From: Coix lacryma-jobi var. lacryma-jobi
Taxonomy: Eukaryota > Streptophyta > Magnoliopsida > Poales > Poaceae
NCBI GenBank assembly: GCA_009763385.1
Contig: CM019831.1
Span: forward strand, 18,936,080 to 19,000,079
Direction: 5' to 3'
Length of the DNA stretch: 64,000 bases
Position 1 is the stretch's first letter; each line of letters begins with the position of its first letter. The position numbers were made by a program, and so were the translations under genes. Shown piece by piece: positions 9,374 to 18,582 of the stretch. A model generated the notes under the pieces. The model did no database searches. It was not told the origin of the DNA and was given only the letters and a program-made list of their open reading frames with translations.

Positions 9374-12300
9374 CTAAAAGGGGAAACACACACCAAGCTC
9401 ACCTCTCAACCGATTAAAGGTTGATTCGTCTAAAGGCTTGGTGAAAATATCAGCCAGTTGGTGATGAGTATCGACATGGCGAAGGTCGATATCACCCTTC
9501 TCCTGGTGGTCTCGCAAGAAATGAAAGCGCACATCAATGTGTTTGGTTTTCGAGTGAAGCACGGGGTTCTTAGCAACGCTAATAGCACTCGTGCTGTCAC
9601 AAAGTAAAGGCACGCGAGAAAAGCTCAAACCAAAATCACGCAAAGTGGCCATCATCCAGAGTAACTGGGAACAACAGCTAGCCGCAGCAACATACTCAGC
9701 CTCCGTGGTAGACTGGGCGACACTAGACTGCTTGCGAGAAGACCACGAAACAAGAGAAGAACCAATAAATTGGCAAGTCCCAGAAGTGGACTTGCGCTCA
9801 ATGCGACAACCAGCAAAATCGGCATCGGAATAACCGCAAAGCGAGAGGGTGGAGGAAGCAGAATACCAAATCCCAAACTCAGGAGTGAAACGAAGGTACC
9901 TGAAGATGCGCTTCACCGCCTGACGGTGAGAAATGCGCGGCGACGCCTGAAAGCGCGCGCACAGACACACCGCGAACTGGATGTCCGGGCGTGTCGCCGT
10001 CAGGTAGAGGAGCGACCCGATCATACTGCGGTACTCCTTCTGGTCCACTGCTTCTCCATCCACATCTGCATCCAGGGCAGTCGTCGTCGACATGGGTGTT
10101 GGAAGAGGCTTGGCCTCACCCATATCGAAACGCTTCAGCAAGTCTTTGGTGTACTTGCCCTGGTGCACAAACGTCCCCTCCCGGGATTGCTTAATTTGCA
10201 ACCCGAGAAAGAATGTCAGCTCGCCCATCATGCTCATCTCGAACTCCCTGCTCATAGTATCTGCAAACTTGGCAACCAAAGCGTGAGAAGAACCACCGAA
10301 AATGATATCATCCACGTAAATCTGGACCAAGAGCGTGTCTCTGCCTTGCCGGAGGAGAAAAAGCGTCTTATCTACACATCCCATTTTAAAACCCTTAGCA
10401 AGCAAAAAGGTTTTTAACCTATCATACCAGGCTCTAGGGGCTTGTTTCAAACCATATAAAGCTTTATGAAGTTTAAAAACATGGTTTGGAAACTTGGGAT
10501 TTTCAAAACCGGGGGGTTGCTCAACATAAACCTCCTCCTCTATGTAGCCGTTTAAGAAGGCACTCTTGACATCCATTTGAAAAAGTTTGAAGCCTTTGGA
10601 TGCAGCAAAAGCCAAGAGTATCCTAATAGCCTCCAAACGAGCTACAGGAGCGAAGGTCTCCTCATAATCTATCCCTTCCTTCTGACTATAGCCTTTCGCT
10701 ACAAGCCGGGCCTTGTTTCTCACAACATGACCATCCTCTCCTTGCTTGTTTTTAAATACCCATTTTGTCCCAATAGGCTTACAGTCAGGTGGAGGTGGAA
10801 CAAGAACCCAAACCCGATTTCGCTCAAAGTTCTCTAACTCCTCATGCATGGCATTGACCCAATCCGGATCCGTCAATGCGTGTCCAACATCTCGGGGCTC
10901 AAAATTAGCAACAAAAGCAGAATGAGCGAAGTGAGAGATGTGCTGTGACCTGGAGCGAGTAACTCGCTCGCCGATGTCGCCGATCATCTGTTCAGGGGGG
11001 TGCTGGCGCTGGATATGTCGTGGCGCCTCCCGGGAAGAAGTGACCTCCCCCTCAACAGCAGCTGGTTCCACCCCGGGTACAAAGGGTACCGCGCGAGGTG
11101 GAGGATCCCACGGCCCCCAGGAAGAAGAGGTGTCGGGGCCGTGAGTCGTCGTAGAAGCCGCTCTTTGCGGCATGGCAGGTGGAGGGGGTGCTGGATCATC
11201 CATACCTTCAGCACCCTCGTCCTCGTCATCAAAAAGAGGCTCACCAACCTCATGATGACCTGCACGCTCAAAACGAGAAGAAGGACAGACCATGGTCTCG
11301 TCGAAGGTGACATCGGATGTCTCCATGACTCGGTTAGTGTCAAGGTTAAGTACACGATAAGCTCGAGTGTGAGTACCATAACCCAAAAACACACCGTCAG
11401 AAGAACGAGATTCAAATTTGTCCAAGTTGCCCTTTTTGAGTATAAAACAATGGCAACCAAAAACTCGAAAATAACTCACCTTGGGCAGTTTGCCAAAACG
11501 CAACTCATAAGAAGTCTTTTTCAAGAAAGCTCTCAAAAAAATGCGATTGGAAATATAGCATGCAGTGTTCATAGCTTCGGCCCAATAGCGCCTAGGAGTC
11601 CTATGCTCATCAAGCATCGTCCTGGCCATCTCAACAAGGGTCCGATTCTTCCTCTCTACAACACCATTTTGGGGCGGTGTGTAGGGGGAAGAAAACTGAT
11701 GCTCCAAGCCAAAGTGGTTACAAAACTTCTCAAAATCTGAATTTTTGAATTCGGAACCATTATCACTTCTAATAGCTCGCATCGAGTTCAAAGGGAACTC
11801 GTTCTGAAGACGCAAAATCAAATTGCGAGCGAAGGAGAAAGTCTCAGTCTTCTCAGTCAAAAAGAAGACCCACGAATATCTCGAAAAGTCGTCAACAACA
11901 ACCAAAACATACCACTTGCCACCAACCGAGCTCACCCGAGCCGGACCAACAAGGTCCATGTGTAAAAGCTCTCCGGGGTGCGAGGTCATGACCTTAGTCA
12001 CTGGATGGTGAGGAGCGGCCACCATCTTCCCATGTCTGCAAGAATGGCAAACTAGATCCTTCTCCATCGAAAGCTTGGGCAATCCTCGGATTAGGCCAAG
12101 TGAGCTAAGTCTTGCAAGCAAGTCGAAGCTTAAATGACCGAGCCTCCTATGCCACTTCCAAAGATCGGAGGAAGAAGGACTAGCCAAAAGACAGCGAGAA
12201 GAACCAAATGACTCCGAGAAATTCGCGCGAAAGACTTTCCCAAAGGGCGAAATCAGACATACAAGATCGCCCTGAGGATCTAAGATGCGACTAAGGTTCG

Positions 12301-12571
12301 GTTTAAAATGAATCTCATAGTCATCATCAAAAAGTTGCGAAACAGAAAGAAGGTTAAAATGCAGGTTAGAAACAAGAGCAACATCGCGCAACACAAAGTG
12401 CTCATTAACCCGCACCGTCCCACGAGACAATACCTTACCTTTACTATTGTCGCCGAAGGTTATGTACTCCTTTCCGGCGACCGGGCTAAGGCTGGAGAAC
12501 CACTTGGCGTTTCCGGTCATGTGCCTCGAGCAACCAGAATCCACCAACCAAATGTCCTCCAACCGTCTCAC
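9374..12571 (-). CDS. pol: Sirevirus Pol polyprotein (protease fragment, integrase, reverse transcriptase, RNase H)
   Basis: The frame is about 1065 codons with no internal stop. In order it shows the aspartic protease motif 'LVDSGCSRHMTG' at the very start, the pre-integrase zinc-binding H..H..C..C segment (around 'WHRRLGHLS' and 'CHSC'), an integrase core with 'MDLVGP', 'RSDNGSEF' and 'NGVVERKNRTL', a Ty1-copia reverse transcriptase with 'FQMDVKSAFLNG' and catalytic YVDD (10308-10319), and RNase H with 'YSDADFAG' and 'TEAEYVAA'. It ends in the usual copia tail 'HQLADIFTKPL'. The product would process Gag, copy the RNA and integrate the DNA. There is no ATG before the protease. The frame differs from gag and a TAG lies just upstream, so translation must involve splicing, internal initiation or recoding. 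The intact frame suggests recent activity. Confidence 0.93.
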   Translation of the reverse strand: MRRLEDIWLVDSGCSRHMTGNAKWFSSLSPVAGKEYITFGDNSKGKVLSRGTVRVNEHFVLRDVALVSNLHFNLLSVSQLFDDDYEIHFKPNLSRILDPQGDLVCLISPFGKVFRANFSESFGSSRCLLASPSSSDLWKWHRRLGHLSFDLLARLSSLGLIRGLPKLSMEKDLVCHSCRHGKMVAAPHHPVTKVMTSHPGELLHMDLVGPARVSSVGGKWYVLVVVDDFSRYSWVFFLTEKTETFSFARNLILRLQNEFPLNSMRAIRSDNGSEFKNSDFEKFCNHFGLEHQFSSPYTPPQNGVVERKNRTLVEMARTMLDEHRTPRRYWAEAMNTACYISNRIFLRAFLKKTSYELRFGKLPKVSYFRVFGCHCFILKKGNLDKFESRSSDGVFLGYGTHTRAYRVLNLDTNRVMETSDVTFDETMVCPSSRFERAGHHEVGEPLFDDEDEGAEGMDDPAPPPPAMPQRAASTTTHGPDTSSSWGPWDPPPRAVPFVPGVEPAAVEGEVTSSREAPRHIQRQHPPEQMIGDIGERVTRSRSQHISHFAHSAFVANFEPRDVGHALTDPDWVNAMHEELENFERNRVWVLVPPPPDCKPIGTKWVFKNKQGEDGHVVRNKARLVAKGYSQKEGIDYEETFAPVARLEAIRILLAFAASKGFKLFQMDVKSAFLNGYIEEEVYVEQPPGFENPKFPNHVFKLHKALYGLKQAPRAWYDRLKTFLLAKGFKMGCVDKTLFLLRQGRDTLLVQIYVDDIIFGGSSHALVAKFADTMSREFEMSMMGELTFFLGLQIKQSREGTFVHQGKYTKDLLKRFDMGEAKPLPTPMSTTTALDADVDGEAVDQKEYRSMIGSLLYLTATRPDIQFAVCLCARFQASPRISHRQAVKRIFRYLRFTPEFGIWYSASSTLSLCGYSDADFAGCRIERKSTSGTCQFIGSSLVSWSSRKQSSVAQSTTEAEYVAAASCCSQLLWMMATLRDFGLSFSRVPLLCDSTSAISVAKNPVLHSKTKHIDVRFHFLRDHQEKGDIDLRHVDTHHQLADIFTKPLDESTFNRLRGELGVCFPF

Positions 12572-12592
12572 CTACATCAATAAAAAGACATA
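12569..12592 (-). other. gag/pol junction with a splice-acceptor-like sequence
   Basis: On the minus strand, 'TCTTTTTATTGATGTAG' is followed immediately by GTGAGACGG, the first codons of the open pol frame. It contains the gag stop TGA, a pyrimidine-rich run and a terminal AG, like a 3' splice site. No donor giving a continuous gag-pol frame was identified, so its use is inference. Confidence 0.4.
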
Positions 12593-15312
12593 GGGTGAGC
12601 ATACGATCCAACACTGGGGTTTGTGAAGTAAGGAGAATACCAGTGTTGGGCCGGCTGCTCAAAAGAACGGTCAGTGTAAAAACTATTCCTAGCCTGTCTA
12701 TGGGGGTAGCGATCACCACGTACGGGAAAACGTGGTCCGTTGGGGAAGAAGCGCTCACCGCGGTACTCAAACTGCGGTGGGGGAAAGCGCTCAATTAAGC
12801 CTCCGCCACGGGGTCCATTACCTGCAAAAGCAGGACCCCGTCGGGCACGCTCTCTACGAGATCTACGCCTAGGCGCCTGGGGCTCAACTGCTCTAGCGTC
12901 TCTCCTCGGAGCTCTCTCCTGCCTAGGCCTAACAAACTGAGGTGCTGGACCTCTAGGCCTAGTCTCCCTCCTAGGGGCTCTCATCTCCTGCCTAGGCTGG
13001 GGACCTTGACGTCCGGACCTAGCAGCTCTCCCCTGAGCCTTCGGCACATGTCCACCATGAGCTGGATGGTACATGTCCGGGTTCTCCATCTCCCGAGCAC
13101 GGCGCGCCTCTCGCTTGCGCCGGAAACAGAACTCGATCAAGTGACCATCCCTCCCACAGAAATCACACTGGTACCTCACCGCACGCAAAGGGGGTTGTTG
13201 GTGACCAGGACTGTGGGTGTGGTTCACTTTGCCTTTGCCCTTCTGTGGCAACTCCTCACGAATGGGTGGCATAGCATCAAGCTTGTTTCTGAGGTGGTTT
13301 GGCTTGGGTGCCCAAACTGGGTTCTTGGGAGGAGCTCTCGGGGGTTCCTCAACCACACCATCTTTGGTGATAGGCTTGGCTGGCTCTTTGAGTGGAAGCT
13401 TGGCAAGTTTGGGAGTAGTGGTGGAATTTGGCTTCTCACATGGGTTCAGACCACTAGACTCTCCAATCTTCCCAAAAGCTGAGAGATCAACACTCTGAGC
13501 AAAACCTACCCCAGGGGCACCAACAGCTCGCTTGAACTGGGAGATCATCATCCCGAGCTGCGGCTCACTACTGGAGACCCATGACAAGATGGACCGAAGG
13601 TATGTGTTTTCTTCCTCAGTTTGCATCTTGCCATGCTTCACATTGGCAATCTCCATCTCCAGGCCCTCACACAAAGCACACCTCGAGACGCAAGTGCTAT
13701 CTGAGCTGGCCTTCTCTAAAGACTCAAGCTTGGCATTTTTCTCTGCCAACTCAGATTGCAAGACAGGACAAGTCTTGCACGCACCCAACAGCTGCGGCCT
13801 AGCACGGAGCTCATCCACCTCTCCAACCAACGCAACATACTTACCTCTCAGAGTGAGAAGGTCAGTCATGTGCGCGGTGCACGACTCGCACTCCGCCTCC
13901 TCCGACACTACCACGGTGGACCGAGCGAACTCAAGCTCCTTCACCGTGTCCTCCCACTTCTGCCTAAACTCCTTGCGCTCTCTAGCGGCTCGCCTAAGCA
14001 ACTTATCTTGGCTAAGGAGGGCAGCAGTCAACTTCTCAACCTCGGAGGAAAGCTCGTCGTAGGTGAGAGATACCTGGGAGGTGTCGTCGTCGTCGTCGTT
14101 CCGAGGGGTACGCTCCGGCTCGCCATCGACCTCATCTCCGAGCGCCATGGTGCACAGGTCTCCGTCGCCGGCGAAGAAGCACAAGCCGTTGAACTTGTCT
14201 TCCAGCTTCTTCTTCACAGACTCGTCATCGCTGGAGCCAGCGGAGTCGTCATCCGAGCCGTCGACGTCGCTGAGCGTGGCGAAGAATGCACGCTGCTCAG
14301 CTTGCTGCTTCTCCAAGTACTTCTTCTTGATGTACTCTTTGTCGAAGCCACCCCGTTTCTTGTGCCTTGGGGGGACGTGCTTCTCCTTGTACTTGGAGTC
14401 GTGCTTGCGCCCATGTTCGCCCTTGCCCGAGTGCTTGTTCTTCTTCTTGGGGCAGTCGGCGATGAAGTGGTCGGGGTCGCCGCACTCGTAGCATCCCGTG
14501 CGTCCTCCTCCTCGACGACGGTTCATGCGGTTGTTGTGGAACCGCGAGAACCGGTTGGCAAGCAAAGCCAACTCGTCGTCTCCCAAAGACTCCAGCTGGT
14601 CCTCTGTCACAGAAAAGAGAGAAGAAAGCGCAAAGCCAGCTGAGGGGTTAGAGGAAGAGCCGGAAACCAAAGCCATGGACGGGCGAGAAGGATTTTCAAA
14701 AGAAGCCCTCGCCATAGCATCAATCTCACTGGACTTGAGCTTACTGAAGAGCTCGTCACAGGTGAGGGTCTCATAGTTCGGCGATTCGATGATTGCCTGA
14801 ACCTTGGAGTCCCACACCGAACGGTCAAGAGTGTGCAAAAGCTTCAAAGCACGCTCATGATCGTCAAATGGCAACTGCTCTCTGTTAGCCCTCATCCTGT
14901 TGACAATCGCCTGAAAGCGAGCGAATAAACTCTCTATGCTCTCGCCAGGCTGATGTCGAAAGTTCTCATACTCACGCTTGAACGACTCGTAGAGTCGGGT
15001 TTTGACTTGAGAGGTGCCCTCATGGAAACGCATGAGGGTGTCCCAGATCTCCCGAGCCGTAGCGAGGTGAGAAACACGATCAAACTCACCCATGCTCAAA
15101 CAAGAAAAGAGAGCATTACGGGCTCGGCTATTGGCATCGTGCTCATCGATCTGTTGCTGAGAGACACGAGCAGCCAAGACCACGTAATCAGCAGAGTTGC
15201 AAATATCCCAAATAGAAGCACCCAAACTCTGCAGATAGGCCGACATGCGTATCTTCCAATACGCATAGTTCGTCCCATCGAAAAACGGCGGTTTGCCCAC
15301 GCCGCGATCCAT
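12577..15312 (-). CDS. gag: Sirevirus Gag capsid/nucleocapsid protein
   Basis: The frame is 911 codons long, starting ATG about 50 bp after the PBS. The N-terminal 250 residues are a copia-type capsid domain ('PPFFDGTNYAYWKIRM' and 'EIWDTL', UBN2-like). A first CCHC zinc knuckle, 'CYECGDPDHFIADC', lies at 14452-14493, followed by a lysine-rich segment, an acidic segment and a long coiled-coil-like middle region. A second CCHC knuckle, 'CDFCGRDGHLIEFC', lies at 13126-13167, then an Arg/Pro-rich tail. A long Gag with such an extension is typical of Sireviruses. The protein would package the genomic RNA into virus-like particles. The frame stops with TGA at 12577, six bases before the pol frame opens. 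Confidence 0.93.
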   Translation of the reverse strand: MDRGVGKPPFFDGTNYAYWKIRMSAYLQSLGASIWDICNSADYVVLAARVSQQQIDEHDANSRARNALFSCLSMGEFDRVSHLATAREIWDTLMRFHEGTSQVKTRLYESFKREYENFRHQPGESIESLFARFQAIVNRMRANREQLPFDDHERALKLLHTLDRSVWDSKVQAIIESPNYETLTCDELFSKLKSSEIDAMARASFENPSRPSMALVSGSSSNPSAGFALSSLFSVTEDQLESLGDDELALLANRFSRFHNNRMNRRRGGGRTGCYECGDPDHFIADCPKKKNKHSGKGEHGRKHDSKYKEKHVPPRHKKRGGFDKEYIKKKYLEKQQAEQRAFFATLSDVDGSDDDSAGSSDDESVKKKLEDKFNGLCFFAGDGDLCTMALGDEVDGEPERTPRNDDDDDTSQVSLTYDELSSEVEKLTAALLSQDKLLRRAARERKEFRQKWEDTVKELEFARSTVVVSEEAECESCTAHMTDLLTLRGKYVALVGEVDELRARPQLLGACKTCPVLQSELAEKNAKLESLEKASSDSTCVSRCALCEGLEMEIANVKHGKMQTEEENTYLRSILSWVSSSEPQLGMMISQFKRAVGAPGVGFAQSVDLSAFGKIGESSGLNPCEKPNSTTTPKLAKLPLKEPAKPITKDGVVEEPPRAPPKNPVWAPKPNHLRNKLDAMPPIREELPQKGKGKVNHTHSPGHQQPPLRAVRYQCDFCGRDGHLIEFCFRRKREARRAREMENPDMYHPAHGGHVPKAQGRAARSGRQGPQPRQEMRAPRRETRPRGPAPQFVRPRQERAPRRDARAVEPQAPRRRSRRERARRGPAFAGNGPRGGGLIERFPPPQFEYRGERFFPNGPRFPVRGDRYPHRQARNSFYTDRSFEQPAQHWYSPYFTNPSVGSYAHPMSFY

Positions 15313-15360
15313 GTCGCCTTCGGTGGATCTGGAACCGGCTAAGGTGGAAGATTCTTAACC

Positions 15361-15373
15361 TGCTCCGATACCA
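15361..15373 (-). other. Primer binding site (initiator tRNA-Met)
   Basis: The minus strand reads TGGTATCGGAGCA, two bases inside the 5' LTR end. The first 7 bases, TGGTATC, and the GAGC are the classical plant copia PBS complementary to the 3' end of initiator methionine tRNA. One position differs from the common TGGTATCAGAGC. Confidence 0.9.
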
Positions 15374-15375
15374 AT

Positions 15376-17589
15376 TGAAGGACCGAGAAGCTAACCGAAA
15401 GCGACCAGAGGGGGGGTGAATGGGAGCTTCAAAATTTCCTTACGGAAACTAGATGCCACTGTCCCAAAATCAACCCCAAGAGCGAACCCTAGAGCTTGCT
15501 AATGTCCACGACCCTAGATGTAGGGTGGATGCTTCCTAGAAGCACAGCGGGACACTAGACAACCCTAGAAAGCCAACACAAAAGACGGAAATCAAATCCG
15601 TCAACGAACAAACGAACCGCGAACGAAAACGCGCGAAACAGCTACGACCGGACTCTGGCCAGCGTCCGGTCAGCAGGGACCGGACGCGTCCGGTCGTCCA
15701 AAATCCGATTTCAGACCTTACTGTTTCTGACCGGACTCACTGGTACGGAGCGTTCGGTCGTGAACAGTGCGTCCGGTCGCAAGCACAGCACACTGATGAA
15801 CAGTGACCACGATGAGTCCGGTCACGAGTTCAACAGTGCGTCCGGTCGATGCAAAACAAAACACCGAAATGATCGGACTCACCAGAGCGTCCGGTCACCA
15901 GGCACCGGACGCGTCCGGTCACAGAAAAACGTTTCTGAAACCTCTCTGTTTCTGACCGGACTCACTGAAGGGAGCGTCCGGTCGTTTGTACAGAGCGTCC
16001 GGTCAGAGTGCGTCCAGTCAGTATAAAAACCAAACACTGCGAAAACATTCAACGACCGGACTCACACGCTAAGCGTCCGGTCACCCCGTGACCTGGCGTC
16101 CGGTCACCCCGATTCCGGCTGTTCGTCCACCGATTCGACTCGATCTCACCCAAAACAAATCCTCTAGGGATCAAACTTGGTGAGAAGAGTCACAAAGAGC
16201 ATAGTGAGCTATCTCTAAGAGATCATGGCTCGAACCTATCTCCAAATCGGTGAATCGAAGAATTTCGGGGGAAAGGAGAAAACTTGACCCGAAACGAAAA
16301 ATCGATCGATCTCCTAGACCGTGGGGTTAGAGGTTGATTCCTTCAGTGGAAAGAAGTGCCCCACGACCTAGAACAACTTGGTTCAAACGGAATTGCAAAA
16401 GATGAACCGAGCAAAGAGATCAAGCGACGGGAAAATCGTGGAGAAAAAGGATTCCGCGAAGAACACGAACACAACGGAAATCACAACCACGAATTGCAAG
16501 CCGAAGCGCAAACACACGCTACGACAAGGAGGATACGACCTCCTTTCCTCAAAATCAACAGTACACAGAGTTGCAAGTCTCTCTGCGGATCTCAGCTACA
16601 GCAGGGGATGGGAGAGCAGGAAACCCTAAGTGCAGGAAGCAAATGAGATGGCTAAAACTGAGATAGGGAGGAGGGTGTCTCCCCTGGACTACTTATACTA
16701 ACCTAGACTAAGTCTATTTCCTACTCTACCCCTCTCTAAACTAATTACAGAGCGAACCAGCTAAACCCTAAGGCTATTCTGGTCCAACCCGCGGTGGTAG
16801 GTAGATCCGACGGCCACGCCCGCTCGAACCGAAGCGTTGCCTCGACGCAACCTCTGGATCGCCGCCACGTGCCGCCCTCGCTCTGCACCCCCGGTTTTGT
16901 GGCCCAAACCGGGAAACCACCCTTTTCCAGCAACCCCCGGTTTTGAGGCCCAAACCGGGAAACCAGCCCATCAGCCTGAGTTTTGTGGCCCAAACTCAGA
17001 AACCCGCAGCGCCCGAGTTTTGAGGCCCAAACTCGGAAACCGGCCCATCACCCGAGTTTTGTGGCCAAACTCGGAAACCATCCGCGCCCAGGTTTTGTGG
17101 CTCAACCTGGAAACCGAGCACTCGAGTTTTGAGGCTCAAACTCGGAAACCGTCCACCCGGTGGTTTTTCCCTGGCTCAACCACCAAACCGGAGCTGTAGA
17201 AGGGATGCACCTCCTGTGCACCCCGTCCACCGACACGTGTCCCCAGGTCCTTGACCCGAGCAACACCGTGCCCCGCAAGTCTCCGCTCGTCGCTGTCCCA
17301 GGCTGCCAGCCACTACAGCTGATCCTCAGGCACTCCGGTCCCTCAGTCCAAGCCTCACATCCGCCCTTCACTGCTCGATACATCGGCATGGCACGTCCGC
17401 TGCACGGCACGCCCATCCTTCATCGCACCCAGTCCGTCGGCACGGCACGTCTCAACTTGACCTTCACCTTGCCCTCGATCACTGTCTCCGTGCTCGACAC
17501 CTGCACAACACAAGCCAAAGAACATGCGCATCAAACCCGTTGACAATCACTCATCACTCAGAGACTCGGCATACACCCATGTATCCGCA
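15376..17589 (-). repeat. 5' LTR of the complete Sirevirus
   Basis: Same sequence as 5578-7792 with about 20 substitutions and a single 1-bp indel by hand comparison. It would carry the promoter for the element's RNA. It ends CA at 17589 and is followed by the ATATA duplication. Confidence 0.95.
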
Positions 17590-18466
17590 ATATATACCCC
17601 CATGGTCAGCCAAAACAACAATGTTGGAGCTCAAGGAAGTGTACCAAGTGCTTAGACACATATTTAGTTGCTCTAGCCACCAAAGTGCTCAAGTGATATA
17701 CTAGGTGATTAGTGTAGGTGCTTTGCGAAGTGCTTAGGCTAGTTAGACCACCGCTTTGCGCTTGCTCTAGGTGTTAGGCCTAGTGTTTAGTGAGGTTTGA
17801 TCACCTCTTATCTACCGGTGCTTGCGCGCACCGTTGTTGTACTTGGCGGGGCTTGTAGTCTTGCAAGACCACACCAACCGCGTTTGTGGTGTGCCCGCCA
17901 CCGTGTACCGAAGGGAACAAGGCCCACGGCGGTTCGGCCGGAAGGTTGATAGTGAAGATGGCGGGGAGCTTCCGGGTGAAGCTTTGTCACGAGTGGCTTA
18001 ACCGGAGACCCACTTGCGCGTGGGGAAGGACCGGAGCTATCCACGGAGTTACCCGACCGGGAGCTTGGCCCTTGCGAGGGATTCCTTGCGAGGGGCTCCA
18101 ACGAGGACTAGGGGGAAGCTTGCGCGCTTCTCGATACCTCGGTAAAAATACCAGCGTCGTCGATGGGAGTTTGCATCTCTACCATACTCTTTAGCTTCCG
18201 CATTTACTTTGCTACCTCTATGTCTTTATCTTTCCTAGCTTAGTTGATAGGCTAGTTGATAGGTTTGGATCATAGGTTGCAAAACTCTTTTTGCGGTAGA
18301 GATAGCAACACACCTAGCAAAACCTTAGTTGCACATTAGTTAGTTTACTTTCTTGCATAGGTTTTGACTAGGTGGAAATTAGAGGCCTTAGTTTAGAGTA
18401 AAAGTTGAAAAGTTTTAAGTTGCCTAATTCACCCCCCCCCCCTTCTTAGGCGTCACGGTCCTTTCA
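17590..18466 (+). mobile_element. Solo LTR of a second Sirevirus family, right part
   Basis: This continues the LTR begun at 4880 and ends CACGGTCCTTTCA after a C-rich run and TTCTTAGG, a familiar end for grass Sirevirus LTRs. The joined LTR is about 1.57 kb. The flanks are ATCGG (4875-4879) and ACCGG (18467-18471), a target duplication with one mismatch. No PBS follows, so it is a solo LTR. It lies inside the hAT element. Confidence 0.8.
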
Positions 18467-18582
18467 ACCGGTGAATGCGAGGTAAGAAACCCTAACCCTA
18501 ACCCTAGCTGCCGCTGACTTCTTCTTCTTCTCCGACTCCGATCTAACTCTTTTCGGTTTTGGCAGCCATTTGAGGCTACGAC

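Larger units (their letters stand above)
5578..17589 (-). mobile_element. Complete Ty1-copia Sirevirus (Maximus/SIRE group), about 12.0 kb
   Basis: Two long terminal repeats, 2215 and 2214 bp, flank an internal region with gag and pol on the minus strand. The element begins TG and ends CA, and has a perfect target duplication ATATA (5573-5577 and 17590-17594). It has a PBS matching initiator methionine tRNA next to the 5' LTR, and a polypurine tract next to the 3' LTR with further PPT-like copies upstream. Multiple PPTs, very long LTRs and a long gag are known Sirevirus hallmarks. My hand comparison of the LTRs gave about 20 substitutions, mostly transitions, and one indel, so they are about 99% identical and the insertion is young. 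gag and pol have no internal stops but lie in different frames. Confidence 0.95.

Noticed and set aside
9591..14776. Plus-strand frames opposite gag and pol, up to 295 codons
   Set aside because: Antisense shadows of long minus-strand genes with strong protein signatures.
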